Shown here piece by piece: positions 9,811-17,390 of a DNA stretch of 51,013 nt. The translations under genes and the position numbers were made by a program. Under the pieces are notes generated by a model. The model did no database searches and had not been told where the DNA came from. It saw nothing but the letters and a program-made list of their open reading frames with translations. The first letter of the stretch is position 1. The number at the start of each line of letters is the position of its first letter. The stretch is from Methyloversatilis sp. (GTDB lineage: Bacteria; Pseudomonadota; Gammaproteobacteria; Burkholderiales; Rhodocyclaceae), in contig JAEUNO010000041.1 in NCBI GenBank assembly GCA_016791045.1, forward strand, positions 1-51,013, given 5' to 3'.

Positions 9811-12032
9811 CTGGCGGACACGCCGATCAGCCAGGTGCGTTCCGACGCCGGCGCGAAATAACGCCCCGCAGAAGCTGTACCCGCATTGATGTAGACCGAG
9901 CCCACGTATTCCTTGTCGAACAGGTTGTCGATGCGTGCGAATTCGTTCAGCTTCCAGCCACCAACCGTCTGCGTGAAGCCGCCGCGGATCGCTGCCACGC
10001 CGTAGCCGCCAACCCTCACGTCGTTCGTGTCATCCGCAAACATTCGGCCGCTCGCCCGATACTCGATCGCGCCCGAGAAACCGATGCCGGTGTTGCGATA
10101 AGTCAGTTCGCCGTAAAACGACTTGTTCGCGACACCGGCGATCTTGTTGCCACTATCGACCACACTGGAATTGAGGGTCTGTTGTGAACACTGGGCGACC
10201 AGGCAGGTACGGAAGCTGTCTTCGAACTTCGCGTCGATCAGTGTGATGGCCGCATAAGCGGCAAAGGCACTGCTGATGCGCGAATCGACCGACAGCTCGA
10301 AGCCGCGTCGCGATGTGTCTCCCGCGTTCTGATAGACGGCGCGACCGTTCTCGTTGCTCTGGGTAACGATCTCCTTTTCCGAGTCGATGTAGAAGAACGC
10401 CGCATCCATTCGTGTCACGTCGTTCAGGAAGGTCTTTACACCCAGTTCGTATTGCTTGCTGGTAGAGGGCTTCAGGTCGAAGTTCAGGCCGCTCTGGTCA
10501 TTGGGGCGATAGGCAAGCTCGATCAAGGTCGGTGCTTCGAAGCTCTGACCGGCGTTTGCATAAAGGTTGGTCGTTTCGGTCAGCTTCCAGACGGCGCCTG
10601 CGGTCGAAGTCCAGTCGCTGAAGTCCGCCGAACCGCTGTCGTCGGGATTCAGACGGTTGAGCCCGAGGTTGACCGGAAGCGTCGAGCCGCTGCATGTCGC
10701 ACCGTCGGTCGTGCAGATAAATCGGTCCTTCGATTTGAACTCCACCTTCGAGTAGCGGATACCGGCTGATAGGAGCAGCTTCTCGGTTGCCGACCACTCG
10801 CCCTGCATGAAGACGCCTGACTGCTCGGCAACATTGCGTTCGTTGCGCTTGAGGTCGCCCTGGGTGCCGTAGTTCGCGTTAAACGAATCATTGGCGACGG
10901 TGGAGCCGTTGCGGTACCCCTTGCGGTCTTCGTCGGCGCGCTCGTACTCGGCACCTACGCTGATCGTTGCCCTGTCGTAACGGTGCGTCCAGCGCACGTT
11001 CGTGCCCCAGTAATCGCGGTCGAAGGTCGAAAGGCCGCCTGCGGCGCGGATGTTGTTCTGGATGAGCGAGTTGATGGCCAGATACTGCGCATTGTTGCGG
11101 TTTCCGACAAACACCATTGCACGCAACGTATCGCGTTCGCTCAGCGCGGTTTCGAACACCAGACCGCCCTGCGAATTCTCAAGCGTGCGACGGGTGCCGA
11201 AGAACTCGGCGGTACGAATGCCGTTCGCGCCGGACAGCGCGCTCGTGCCCTGCTGGCGGCGATCGCCGCGTAGCTGGTCAATGTTAAGACCGAGCGGATC
11301 GTCGCCGTGTTGATTCAGGTAGTTACCCACTACGGTGATCGAAGTCTTGTCCCCCAACATCCAGCGAGCCTTTAGATTCGCCTGCTGTTTCTCCGATTTG
11401 CTGTAGTCGCGGTAGCCGTCGGTGCGGAAATCCGACACGCTGGCCGTGTAGTTGAAATTGCCGACGGTGTCGCCGAACTTCACGCCGGAGCGCTGCGTGC
11501 CGTAGCTGCCGAACTGGAAGCTGGGCGTGATCGTGAAGCGGTCCGGGCCGTCTTCGGTGAAGATCTGGACGACGCCGCCCGAGTGGTTGCCGTACAGCGC
11601 CGAGAACGGACCGCGCAGCACTTCGATGCGGCTGGCCGATGCCAGATCGAACAGACCGGTGCCGCCCTGACCGTCCGGCGTGCTGGCCGGAATGCCGTCT
11701 GCAATCAGTTTGACGCCACGTACGCCGAACGCCGACCGTGCGCCGAAGCCGCGGATCGTCAGCGATTGCTCCTGCGTGTAGTTCTCCTTGCCGGCCGACG
11801 CCACGCCCGGCACACGATTGATCACTTCCGACAGGTTCACCGTGCCGCGCTGTTCCTGGATCGTCGTCTTGTCGATCGAATCGATGGCCATCGGCAGATC
11901 GAAGGAATTCTGTTCGACCCGGGTACCGGTGATGACCACGGTGGGGGCGATCTTCAGTTCTTCGGCGCTGGCGCACTGGCCAATCAGCGCAAGGGCGAGC
12001 GCAAGCGGGGTGTGACGGAGCGCGGGGGTCAT
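9798..12032 (-). CDS. TonB-dependent outer membrane receptor, PqqU/YncD-like
   Basis: A 744-residue outer membrane receptor with a signal peptide (about 1-23, ending near CASAEE) and a TonB-box-like VVITGTR. The plug domain holds SLTIRGFGARSAFGVRGVK, DGIPASTPDGQG and RIEVLRGPFSALYGN, followed by a 22-strand barrel. The plug wording is very close to that of E. coli YncD, now PqqU, which imports the cofactor PQQ. Ligand specificity here is inference, and siderophore receptors share part of the pattern. The start at 12032 is preferred because it begins the signal peptide and has AGAGAGG upstream; an open frame extends to 12164. The terminal residue is Leu instead of the usual aromatic. The 3' end overlaps tatD by 13 bp. 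Confidence 0.87.
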   Translation of the reverse strand: MTPALRHTPLALALALIGQCASAEELKIAPTVVITGTRVEQNSFDLPMAIDSIDKTTIQEQRGTVNLSEVINRVPGVASAGKENYTQEQSLTIRGFGARSAFGVRGVKLIADGIPASTPDGQGGTGLFDLASASRIEVLRGPFSALYGNHSGGVVQIFTEDGPDRFTITPSFQFGSYGTQRSGVKFGDTVGNFNYTASVSDFRTDGYRDYSKSEKQQANLKARWMLGDKTSITVVGNYLNQHGDDPLGLNIDQLRGDRRQQGTSALSGANGIRTAEFFGTRRTLENSQGGLVFETALSERDTLRAMVFVGNRNNAQYLAINSLIQNNIRAAGGLSTFDRDYWGTNVRWTHRYDRATISVGAEYERADEDRKGYRNGSTVANDSFNANYGTQGDLKRNERNVAEQSGVFMQGEWSATEKLLLSAGIRYSKVEFKSKDRFICTTDGATCSGSTLPVNLGLNRLNPDDSGSADFSDWTSTAGAVWKLTETTNLYANAGQSFEAPTLIELAYRPNDQSGLNFDLKPSTSKQYELGVKTFLNDVTRMDAAFFYIDSEKEIVTQSNENGRAVYQNAGDTSRRGFELSVDSRISSAFAAYAAITLIDAKFEDSFRTCLVAQCSQQTLNSSVVDSGNKIAGVANKSFYGELTYRNTGIGFSGAIEYRASGRMFADDTNDVRVGGYGVAAIRGGFTQTVGGWKLNEFARIDNLFDKEYVGSVYINAGTASAGRYFAPASERTWLIGVSASYAL

Positions 12033-12203
12033 GCGGGGCCTCTCTCTGGATATCTGCAGGCAAGACGCGCGGGGCTGCGCGTTGCGAAGTGGGTTGGGCG
12101 ACGTGTCTGCGCACGTCTGTTGAAGCGGCCGGAGTATAGGCAGGGCCGACTTACAAAACCTCACGAAAAGCTTGAATCTGCGACCCGCAGCGGACGCCGG
12201 GAA

Positions 12204-12644
12204 TTACTCACCGCGTGCCGCGGCGAACAAGGTCTGGATGGCGGGGGGGGCGAGGATGCGCAAGCTCGGTGGGCACAGACGATGTCGCCCCAGACGCAGC
12301 AAGGCGCGGTCGCGCGTCACCAGCAGGTCGGCGCCGGCGCGCACTGCGAGATCGAAGAATTTCTGGTCTTCACGGTCGCGGCAGCGCGGCTGGCCGGTGT
12401 CCGGGCTTTCGGGCAGCGGCGACAGTTCCAGCTTCGTGCAATAGGCTTCGTAGAGCGCCGCCGCCTGCGCGTCGTCCAGCCCGAACTTCGGATAGCGCAG
12501 CACCGTCCGCAATTCGCGCAGGCAGGCTTCGTCGCACACCAGCTGCGCAGGGCCGGCCGCCAGCGCCTGCGCAACGCAGTCGAGTTCGGCGTTGTGCCAC
12601 AGCAGCAGGTCGAGCACGGCATTGGTGTCTAGGACGATGCGCAT
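12204..12644 (-). CDS. PIN-domain protein, orphan toxin-like RNase
   Basis: A 146-residue PIN-domain protein (COG1569-like 'putative toxin component' group). It begins MRIVLDTNAVLDLL with the first catalytic Asp, continues with conserved acidic residues in the REDQKFFDLA region, and has the last acidic site in LVTRDRALL. PIN proteins are metal-dependent RNases, often VapC-type toxins. No antitoxin-sized gene is adjacent on the same strand, so it is an orphan; such proteins can be solitary in this subfamily. The start at 12644 is chosen because the PIN fold begins there; the frame stays open to 12671. The TonB-receptor gene lies 171 bp downstream on the same strand. Confidence 0.8.
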   Translation of the reverse strand: MRIVLDTNAVLDLLLWHNAELDCVAQALAAGPAQLVCDEACLRELRTVLRYPKFGLDDAQAAALYEAYCTKLELSPLPESPDTGQPRCRDREDQKFFDLAVRAGADLLVTRDRALLRLGRHRLCPPSLRILAPPAIQTLFAAARGE

Positions 12645-12790
12645 CGGGCAGGGCAGGGTGACGGGAAGCAAGTGAGCGGAGGCCAGTGAAGGGCGGCAAG
12701 TGTAGCCGGCGAACGAACCGGTGCGCGCCGCTGTCTTTCGCTGCGCGGGCGCATGACAACCCGTCCATCGACCGACCGGAGCGCGTACTC

Positions 12791-13270
12791 ATGGTGAGCC
12801 AGGAACTGCTGTCCTTTCTGCTGACGCTGGCCGCCAAGTTGTCGGGCTATCCGGAAATTCCGCTCGCCGACCTGCCGCCGATCGAAATCATGAGCGAACA
12901 GGCGCTGGCGGATGCCGTGTGTCCGGAGACCGGCAACGGCTGCACCAATATCGTGGCCACCTTCGAAACCGAGCGTTACGTGATCTACGTGCGCGACACG
13001 CTCGATCTTGAAAATGCCGCCGACAACTCCTTCCTGCTGCACGAACTGGTGCATGTGCTGCAGCACAAGGCGCGTGGCGACGCCATCTTCGCCGACTGCC
13101 CGACCACGCTGAAGACCGAAACCGAGGCCTACCAGGCGCAGAACGCCTACCTGAAACGCGAAGGGCAGTTCCTGCGCTTCGGCGAGGCGCTCGGTTTCAT
13201 GAGCTGCGCCGGCGAGCAGAACACCTTCTTCACGCGCGACATCATGATCGATCCGCTGATCCTGAAGTGA
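12791..13270 (+). CDS. HExxH-motif protein of unknown function (putative zinc metalloprotein)
   Basis: A 159-residue protein without signal peptide or membrane helix. It carries the zinc-binding HExxH motif at H84-E-L-V-H88 within LLHELVHVLQH, and an acidic stretch about 25-30 residues on (KTETEAYQAQN) in which an E could be the third ligand. This is the geometry of gluzincin peptidases, though no known peptidase family can be named with confidence. Two cysteines (in AVCPETGNGC) may form a disulfide. The start at 12791 is chosen over an in-frame ATG at 12686 because the upstream part is low-complexity and lies across the promoter shared with the divergent PIN gene. It appears to be a single-gene unit. 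Confidence 0.65.
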   Translation: MVSQELLSFLLTLAAKLSGYPEIPLADLPPIEIMSEQALADAVCPETGNGCTNIVATFETERYVIYVRDTLDLENAADNSFLLHELVHVLQHKARGDAIFADCPTTLKTETEAYQAQNAYLKREGQFLRFGEALGFMSCAGEQNTFFTRDIMIDPLILK

Positions 13271-13294
13271 CGGTGGACGGCCGGATCACTCCGG

Positions 13295-13340
13295 CCACTC
13301 AGTCCAGCCACTCAGTTCAGCCTCTCAGTCCAGCCACTGA
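13295..13340. repeat. 13-bp tandem repeat, 3.5 copies
   Basis: CCACTCAGTCCAG at 13295-13307 is followed by near-identical copies at 13308-13320 and 13321-13333 and a partial copy at 13334-13340. It spans the stop codon of the metallophosphoesterase gene (13325-13327) and its last codons. Confidence 0.8.
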
Positions 13341-14248
13341 GGGCGTGCTTCGAAGCTGAAGGGCGGCGTCGCGGCCGGATCGACCTTCACCAATGTCCAG
13401 CCCAGCCATGGCGAACCGTGCGTTTCCAGCCGCGTCACGTTGTCGAGGACGGCGCCGCTGCGCGGGTCGTGCAGCGGCTGGTCCACCCGGTAACGGTGCG
13501 TGTCACCGTGGATCAGCAGCACCGGGTGCGCGTAGCGGGCAGCGCCAAGGGCCAGGCGGTCGAGCAGCGCCTGGTAACGCGGACGCGGCGAGCCCTTCGC
13601 GTGATCGGCGAATGCCGGGTTGGCGTGGAAGGCGATCACCAGCGCCCGTGCGCCGCCCGTCTGCGCCTGCGCGAAGGTGTCGTCCAGCCAGCGCAGCGTT
13701 GCCGCCTCGAGCTGTGCGCTGCGCGGGCCCGGCGGCAGCGCGCTGCCGGACACATTGAGCGTGGCGAACAGCACGCCCTGATGCGACCAGCGTACGTTTT
13801 CCGCGCAGCACTCCTGCCGCGTCAGCGCGAGCCGGCGCTGGCCCAAGGACTCGCCGGTGGCGAAGAAGCGCGCGCGCAGCGCGTCCAGCCGCTCGTGCGG
13901 CGCAAAGCCGCCGGCCGATGCGCGCGCGCAGTCGGTCCATTCGTTGTCGCCGGTGAGCAGGATGAGCGGGTGGGTCGAGCCATCGAGCAATGCCTGCCGG
14001 TCGGCGAACGTGGCGTCGTCGCACACGCTGCCGCCGCTCTTGATGTCGCCGATGTGGATCGAGAAGGCCAGTGGCAGCGCCGCCTGTTCGGCCAGCATGT
14101 CGAGCGCCCTGTCGCGCTCGACCCGGCTGTACGGCACGTCGCCCCAGGCGGCGAAACTGAACGGTGCGGGGTCTGCGGGCTGCCCGCTCACCGGGCCGGT
14201 CAGCATCAGCGCGAGGAGCAAGGCGATGACGCCGTCGCGCATCGTCAT
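13325..14248 (-). CDS. secreted metallophosphoesterase, last gene of the hpnCDE operon
   Basis: A 307-residue calcineurin-like phosphoesterase with an N-terminal signal peptide (about residues 1-22). Metal-site motifs are visible: AAWGDVPYS, HIGDIKSGG, LLTGDNEWTD, AFHANPAF and IHGDTHRY, in the normal order for this fold, so it is predicted to be active outside the cytoplasm. The start is set at 14248 because the signal peptide begins there; the frame is open further upstream over hpnE. It begins only seven bases after the hpnE stop, so it is almost certainly translated from the hpnCDE message. The substrate is unknown; a phosphorylated lipid or nucleotide are both possible. Confidence 0.83.
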   Translation of the reverse strand: MTMRDGVIALLLALMLTGPVSGQPADPAPFSFAAWGDVPYSRVERDRALDMLAEQAALPLAFSIHIGDIKSGGSVCDDATFADRQALLDGSTHPLILLTGDNEWTDCARASAGGFAPHERLDALRARFFATGESLGQRRLALTRQECCAENVRWSHQGVLFATLNVSGSALPPGPRSAQLEAATLRWLDDTFAQAQTGGARALVIAFHANPAFADHAKGSPRPRYQALLDRLALGAARYAHPVLLIHGDTHRYRVDQPLHDPRSGAVLDNVTRLETHGSPWLGWTLVKVDPAATPPFSFEARPQWLD

Positions 14249-14255
14249 GCCTGCC

Positions 14256-15536
14256 TCAGCCGGCCACGCGTCGGGCGGCGGCGATGCCGCTGCGCACCGC
14301 CGATTCCAGCGTCGCCGGATAAAGCGGCAGCAGGTAGTCGCCGGCCAGCGCCAGCCGCGGGTCCGCCGGCTGTGCGATCGCGGCACGGCCCGGCGTGCAG
14401 CGGAAGGTCGCACGCCGGTCGGTCAGCGTGCGCACCCGGCGCGGTTCGGGCAGCGACGGAAAGGCGCGTCGTACCGCGTCGATGACGGCGCGCTCGGTGT
14501 CGTCGCGCGCCGCGTCGGCGGCCGACACCACGCAGGCCATCAATCCGGGCGGCCCGCCCAGCGCGCCGCGGTCGAATATCCAGTGCGGCACGCCGTCGGC
14601 GAAGCCCATCATGGCTTGCGGCAGGCGCGCACCTTCGCCGAAGTCGGCGAACACGGTGGTCACCTGTTCGTAGCCGAGGGCGGCGATCTCTGCCGTGATG
14701 CGCTCGGTGCCCGGCAGGGCGCCGATCAGCGACGGCACGTGATGCGGGCTGGTGGCCACGACGACCTGTGCGAAAACCTCCGGGCTGCCGGCGACGTCGA
14801 GCGCGAAGCCGTCTGCATGCGGCGAGATCGTCCGCACCCGCTCGCCCGCGCGCACCTGGCCGCCCTGCCGTGCCAGCCAGGCGGCGGCCGGCGCCGGAAA
14901 CAGCTGGCCCAGATCGGTGCGCGGCAGCAGCACGTCGGACGCGCCGGCGCGCCCGAGCAGCGTGTCGCGCAGCACCTGGGCGAACACGCGGGCGCTCGCG
15001 TCGTCCAGACCGGTGTTCAGCGCGGCGATGCACAGGGGCGCCCACAGGTAGCGCACATTGGTGTCGGTCTGGCGGGTACGCGCAAACATCTGCGTCACCG
15101 TTTCGTCGGCGTCTGGCGACCGGCGGATCGCCGCCATCAGGCGCAGTGCAGCCAGCCGGTCACCCCAGGTCAGACCGGGACAGGTCATGAAGGCGAGCGC
15201 CTGCGCCCACGGCGAGCCGGAGCGGGCGCGCAGTTCGAAGCCGTCAGTGAAGCGCAGCGACAGTGGCAGACGGTCGAACAGCACGTCGGGGTCGGCGCCG
15301 ACGGTGCGCATCATCGCCAGCGTGTCGACATAGCCGCCGATCAGGATGTGCTGGCCGTTGTCCAGCGCCAGACCGTCGAGCTCGACCGCGCGTGCGCGGC
15401 CGCCGACCTGCGGCGCCGCCTCGAACACCACCGGGCGCACACCGCGCGCCACGCATTCCACCGCGCAGGCCAGCCCGGCCCAGCCGGCGCCGACGATGGC
15501 GACCGATGGCCGGCCGGTGTTCAACTGCGCAGCCAC
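14256..15536 (-). CDS. hpnE: hydroxysqualene dehydroxylase HpnE
   Basis: FAD-dependent amine-oxidase-type enzyme of 426 residues that reduces hydroxysqualene to squalene, the last step of the HpnCDE route from farnesyl diphosphate. The dinucleotide-binding motif is VAIVGAGWAGLACAVE near residues 9-25, followed by the acidic VFEAAPQVGGRA stretch that binds FAD. A C-terminal FAD motif lies in RLALAGDYLLP. No ATG is suitable: a GTG at 15536 starts inside the hpnD 3' end, and a TTG at 15524 overlapping the hpnD TGA is the alternative. A longer open frame runs upstream to 16169, but that part is hpnD in another frame. Confidence 0.9.
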   Translation of the reverse strand: MAAQLNTGRPSVAIVGAGWAGLACAVECVARGVRPVVFEAAPQVGGRARAVELDGLALDNGQHILIGGYVDTLAMMRTVGADPDVLFDRLPLSLRFTDGFELRARSGSPWAQALAFMTCPGLTWGDRLAALRLMAAIRRSPDADETVTQMFARTRQTDTNVRYLWAPLCIAALNTGLDDASARVFAQVLRDTLLGRAGASDVLLPRTDLGQLFPAPAAAWLARQGGQVRAGERVRTISPHADGFALDVAGSPEVFAQVVVATSPHHVPSLIGALPGTERITAEIAALGYEQVTTVFADFGEGARLPQAMMGFADGVPHWIFDRGALGGPPGLMACVVSAADAARDDTERAVIDAVRRAFPSLPEPRRVRTLTDRRATFRCTPGRAAIAQPADPRLALAGDYLLPLYPATLESAVRSGIAAARRVAG

Positions 15537-16354
15537 GTCTTCCAGGCCAGCCAGAGCTTGCGCACCGGCGTCAGCGCGATGCGCCGGTCCAGTACGCGGC
15601 AGCCGTCGCGCTCGATCTCGTCGAGCAAGGTGCGGTAGATCGCCGCCATCACCAGACCGGGCCGCTGCGATGCGCGATCGACCGCCGGCAACGCGGCCAT
15701 CGCCTGTTCGTAATAGTGCCGCGCCCGCTCGATCTGGAACTCCATCAGCTGACGGAATTCGTCGCTGTAGCGCGCATTCAGGATGTCGGCGGCGCGCACA
15801 TTGAAGCGCTGCAGCTCGTCGACCGGCAGGTAGATGCGGCCGCGCCGGGCGTCTTCGCCGACGTCGCGGATGATGTTGGTGAGCTGGAAGGCGATGCCCA
15901 GATCGTGTGCGTACTTCTGCGTTTCGCGCTGCGTGCTGCCGAAGATCTGCGCCGCCAGCAGCCCGACCACCGACGCGACGCGGTAGCAGTAGAGCTGCAG
16001 GCCCTTGAAGTCGAGATAGCGCGACTGGTCGAGATCCATTTCCATGCCGTCGATGATTTCGAGCAGCTGCTCGCGCGGCAGGCTGAATTCGCGGATGGCC
16101 GGAATCAGCGCCAGGCAGACCGGATGTTCCGGTGTGCCGTCGAAGCAGGCGGCGATCTGGGCGCGCCACCAGGCGAGCTGGGTGCGCGCGAGGCTCACAT
16201 CGGTGGTTTCGTCGACCACGTCGTCGATCTCGCGGCAGAAGGCGTACAGCGCGGTGATGGCGCGGCGGCGCGGCGGCGGCAGGAACAGGAAGCTGTAATA
16301 GAAGGACGAGCCGCTCTTTGCGGCACGGTCCTGACAGTATTCGTCGGGAGTCAT
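15521..16354 (-). CDS. hpnD: presqualene diphosphate synthase HpnD
   Basis: A 277-residue trans-isoprenyl diphosphate synthase of the squalene/phytoene synthase family. It joins two farnesyl diphosphates into presqualene diphosphate. The two Mg-binding aspartate motifs are clear: C40-REIDDVVDE49 (D44, D45, D48) and TNIIRDVGEDARRGRIYLP. The start at 16354 forms an ATGA overlap with the hpnC stop, which supports translational coupling. Cytoplasmic, probably membrane-associated. Members of this family make hopanoid precursors in bacteria, but no squalene-hopene cyclase gene lies in the window. Confidence 0.95.
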   Translation of the reverse strand: MTPDEYCQDRAAKSGSSFYYSFLFLPPPRRRAITALYAFCREIDDVVDETTDVSLARTQLAWWRAQIAACFDGTPEHPVCLALIPAIREFSLPREQLLEIIDGMEMDLDQSRYLDFKGLQLYCYRVASVVGLLAAQIFGSTQRETQKYAHDLGIAFQLTNIIRDVGEDARRGRIYLPVDELQRFNVRAADILNARYSDEFRQLMEFQIERARHYYEQAMAALPAVDRASQRPGLVMAAIYRTLLDEIERDGCRVLDRRIALTPVRKLWLAWKTWLRS

Positions 16355-17184
16355 GGGTAGTTCAGGGCTTTCCACCCGATCACGGGCCAGTCGGCACGGC
16401 CCAGTTTCGGGCGGTGGCGGAATACATCGTAATCGACCTGCTCGATGCGCTGCAAAATGCGCAGCCCGCCCTGCACGACCAGGCGCAGCTCCCAGCCGGT
16501 GCGACCCGGCAGCGTGCGGGCCAGCGGCATGCCGGCATGCATCAGCGCGCGGGCGTCATCGACCAGGTGTTTCATCAGTGCGCGGAAGGCGGCGTCGCAG
16601 TCCGACTGCGCCAGATGCGCTTCGGTCACGCCGAAGCGCGCCATCGCGTCGAGCGGGATGTAGACGCGGCCGGGCGGGATGCCGTCGGCGTTCTTGCGCC
16701 AGTCGATCGCCACGTCCTGCCAGTGGTTGATCAGCTGCAGCGCGCTGCAGATGGCATCCGACTGCATCAGGCTGGCGGCATCGTCCACCTTGTACAGGCA
16801 CAGCAGCAGGCGGCCGATCGGGTTGGCCGAGCGGCGGCAGTAGTCGAGCAGTTCGGCTTGGCTGGCGTAGCGGGTCTGCACCACGTCCTGCGCGAAGGCG
16901 TCGAGCAGGTCATGGAACAGCGGCAGCGGCAGCGACCACTGGCGCACCGCGCGCGCGAGGCGGCGGTGGATGGCGTCGTCCGGTTCGCCGTCGCGTTCGA
17001 TGATGCGCAGCTGTTCGCGGCACAGTTCGAGCGCGGCCAGCCTCGCTTCGGGCGCGGCGTCGCCTTCGTCCGCCAGATCGTCGGCATGGCGGGCGAACCA
17101 GTAGATTGCGGCGACCGGTTCGCGCAGCGCGGGCGGCATCAGCTTCGACGCGACCGGAAAGTTTTCGTAGTGTTCGACCGACAT
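16351..17184 (-). CDS. hpnC: hydroxysqualene synthase HpnC
   Basis: A 277-residue member of the squalene/phytoene synthase family that turns presqualene diphosphate into hydroxysqualene. The first aspartate motif is A34-DDLADE40 and the second is INHWQDVAIDW, the HpnC-type variants. It is the first gene of hpnC-hpnD-hpnE-phosphoesterase; the stop overlaps the hpnD ATG by four bases. A TATACT hexamer lies only about 12 bases before the ATG and could be a -10 box giving a very short leader, but I see no good -35, so this is uncertain. Confidence 0.94.
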   Translation of the reverse strand: MSVEHYENFPVASKLMPPALREPVAAIYWFARHADDLADEGDAAPEARLAALELCREQLRIIERDGEPDDAIHRRLARAVRQWSLPLPLFHDLLDAFAQDVVQTRYASQAELLDYCRRSANPIGRLLLCLYKVDDAASLMQSDAICSALQLINHWQDVAIDWRKNADGIPPGRVYIPLDAMARFGVTEAHLAQSDCDAAFRALMKHLVDDARALMHAGMPLARTLPGRTGWELRLVVQGGLRILQRIEQVDYDVFRHRPKLGRADWPVIGWKALNYP

Positions 17185-17244
17185 GGGTGGCGGAGTATAC
17201 CGGGCGCGTGCCGCCGGCCCTGCCTGATAGAATCCGTGCCGCCT

Positions 17245-17329
17245 GCCCAGGTGGCGAAATTGGTAGACGCACCAGATTTAGGTTCTGGCGCCGCGAGGCG
17301 TGGGGGTTCGAGTCCCTTCCTGGGCACCA
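17245..17329 (+). tRNA. tRNA-Leu (anticodon TAG)
   Basis: The acceptor stem GCCCAGG pairs with CCTGGGC. A Leu-type long variable arm is present. The anticodon loop ATTTAGG, in a CCAG/CTGG stem, gives anticodon TAG. The T-loop TTCGAGT is canonical. The CCA end is encoded (17327-17329). A TAGAAT -10-like hexamer lies at 17228-17233. Confidence 0.96.
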
Positions 17330-17390
17330 GCGGTGCGGACGCACGTTTGCGGCGGGCGGTCTCGCCGTCACTGCCTCAACGAGCGATATG

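Noticed and set aside
14256-16169. A continuous 637-codon leftward frame suggesting an HpnD-HpnE fusion
   Set aside because: The upstream 210 codons are hpnD read in another frame (Arg/Pro/Ala-rich, no domains). The true hpnE starts near 15536 with its FAD motif.
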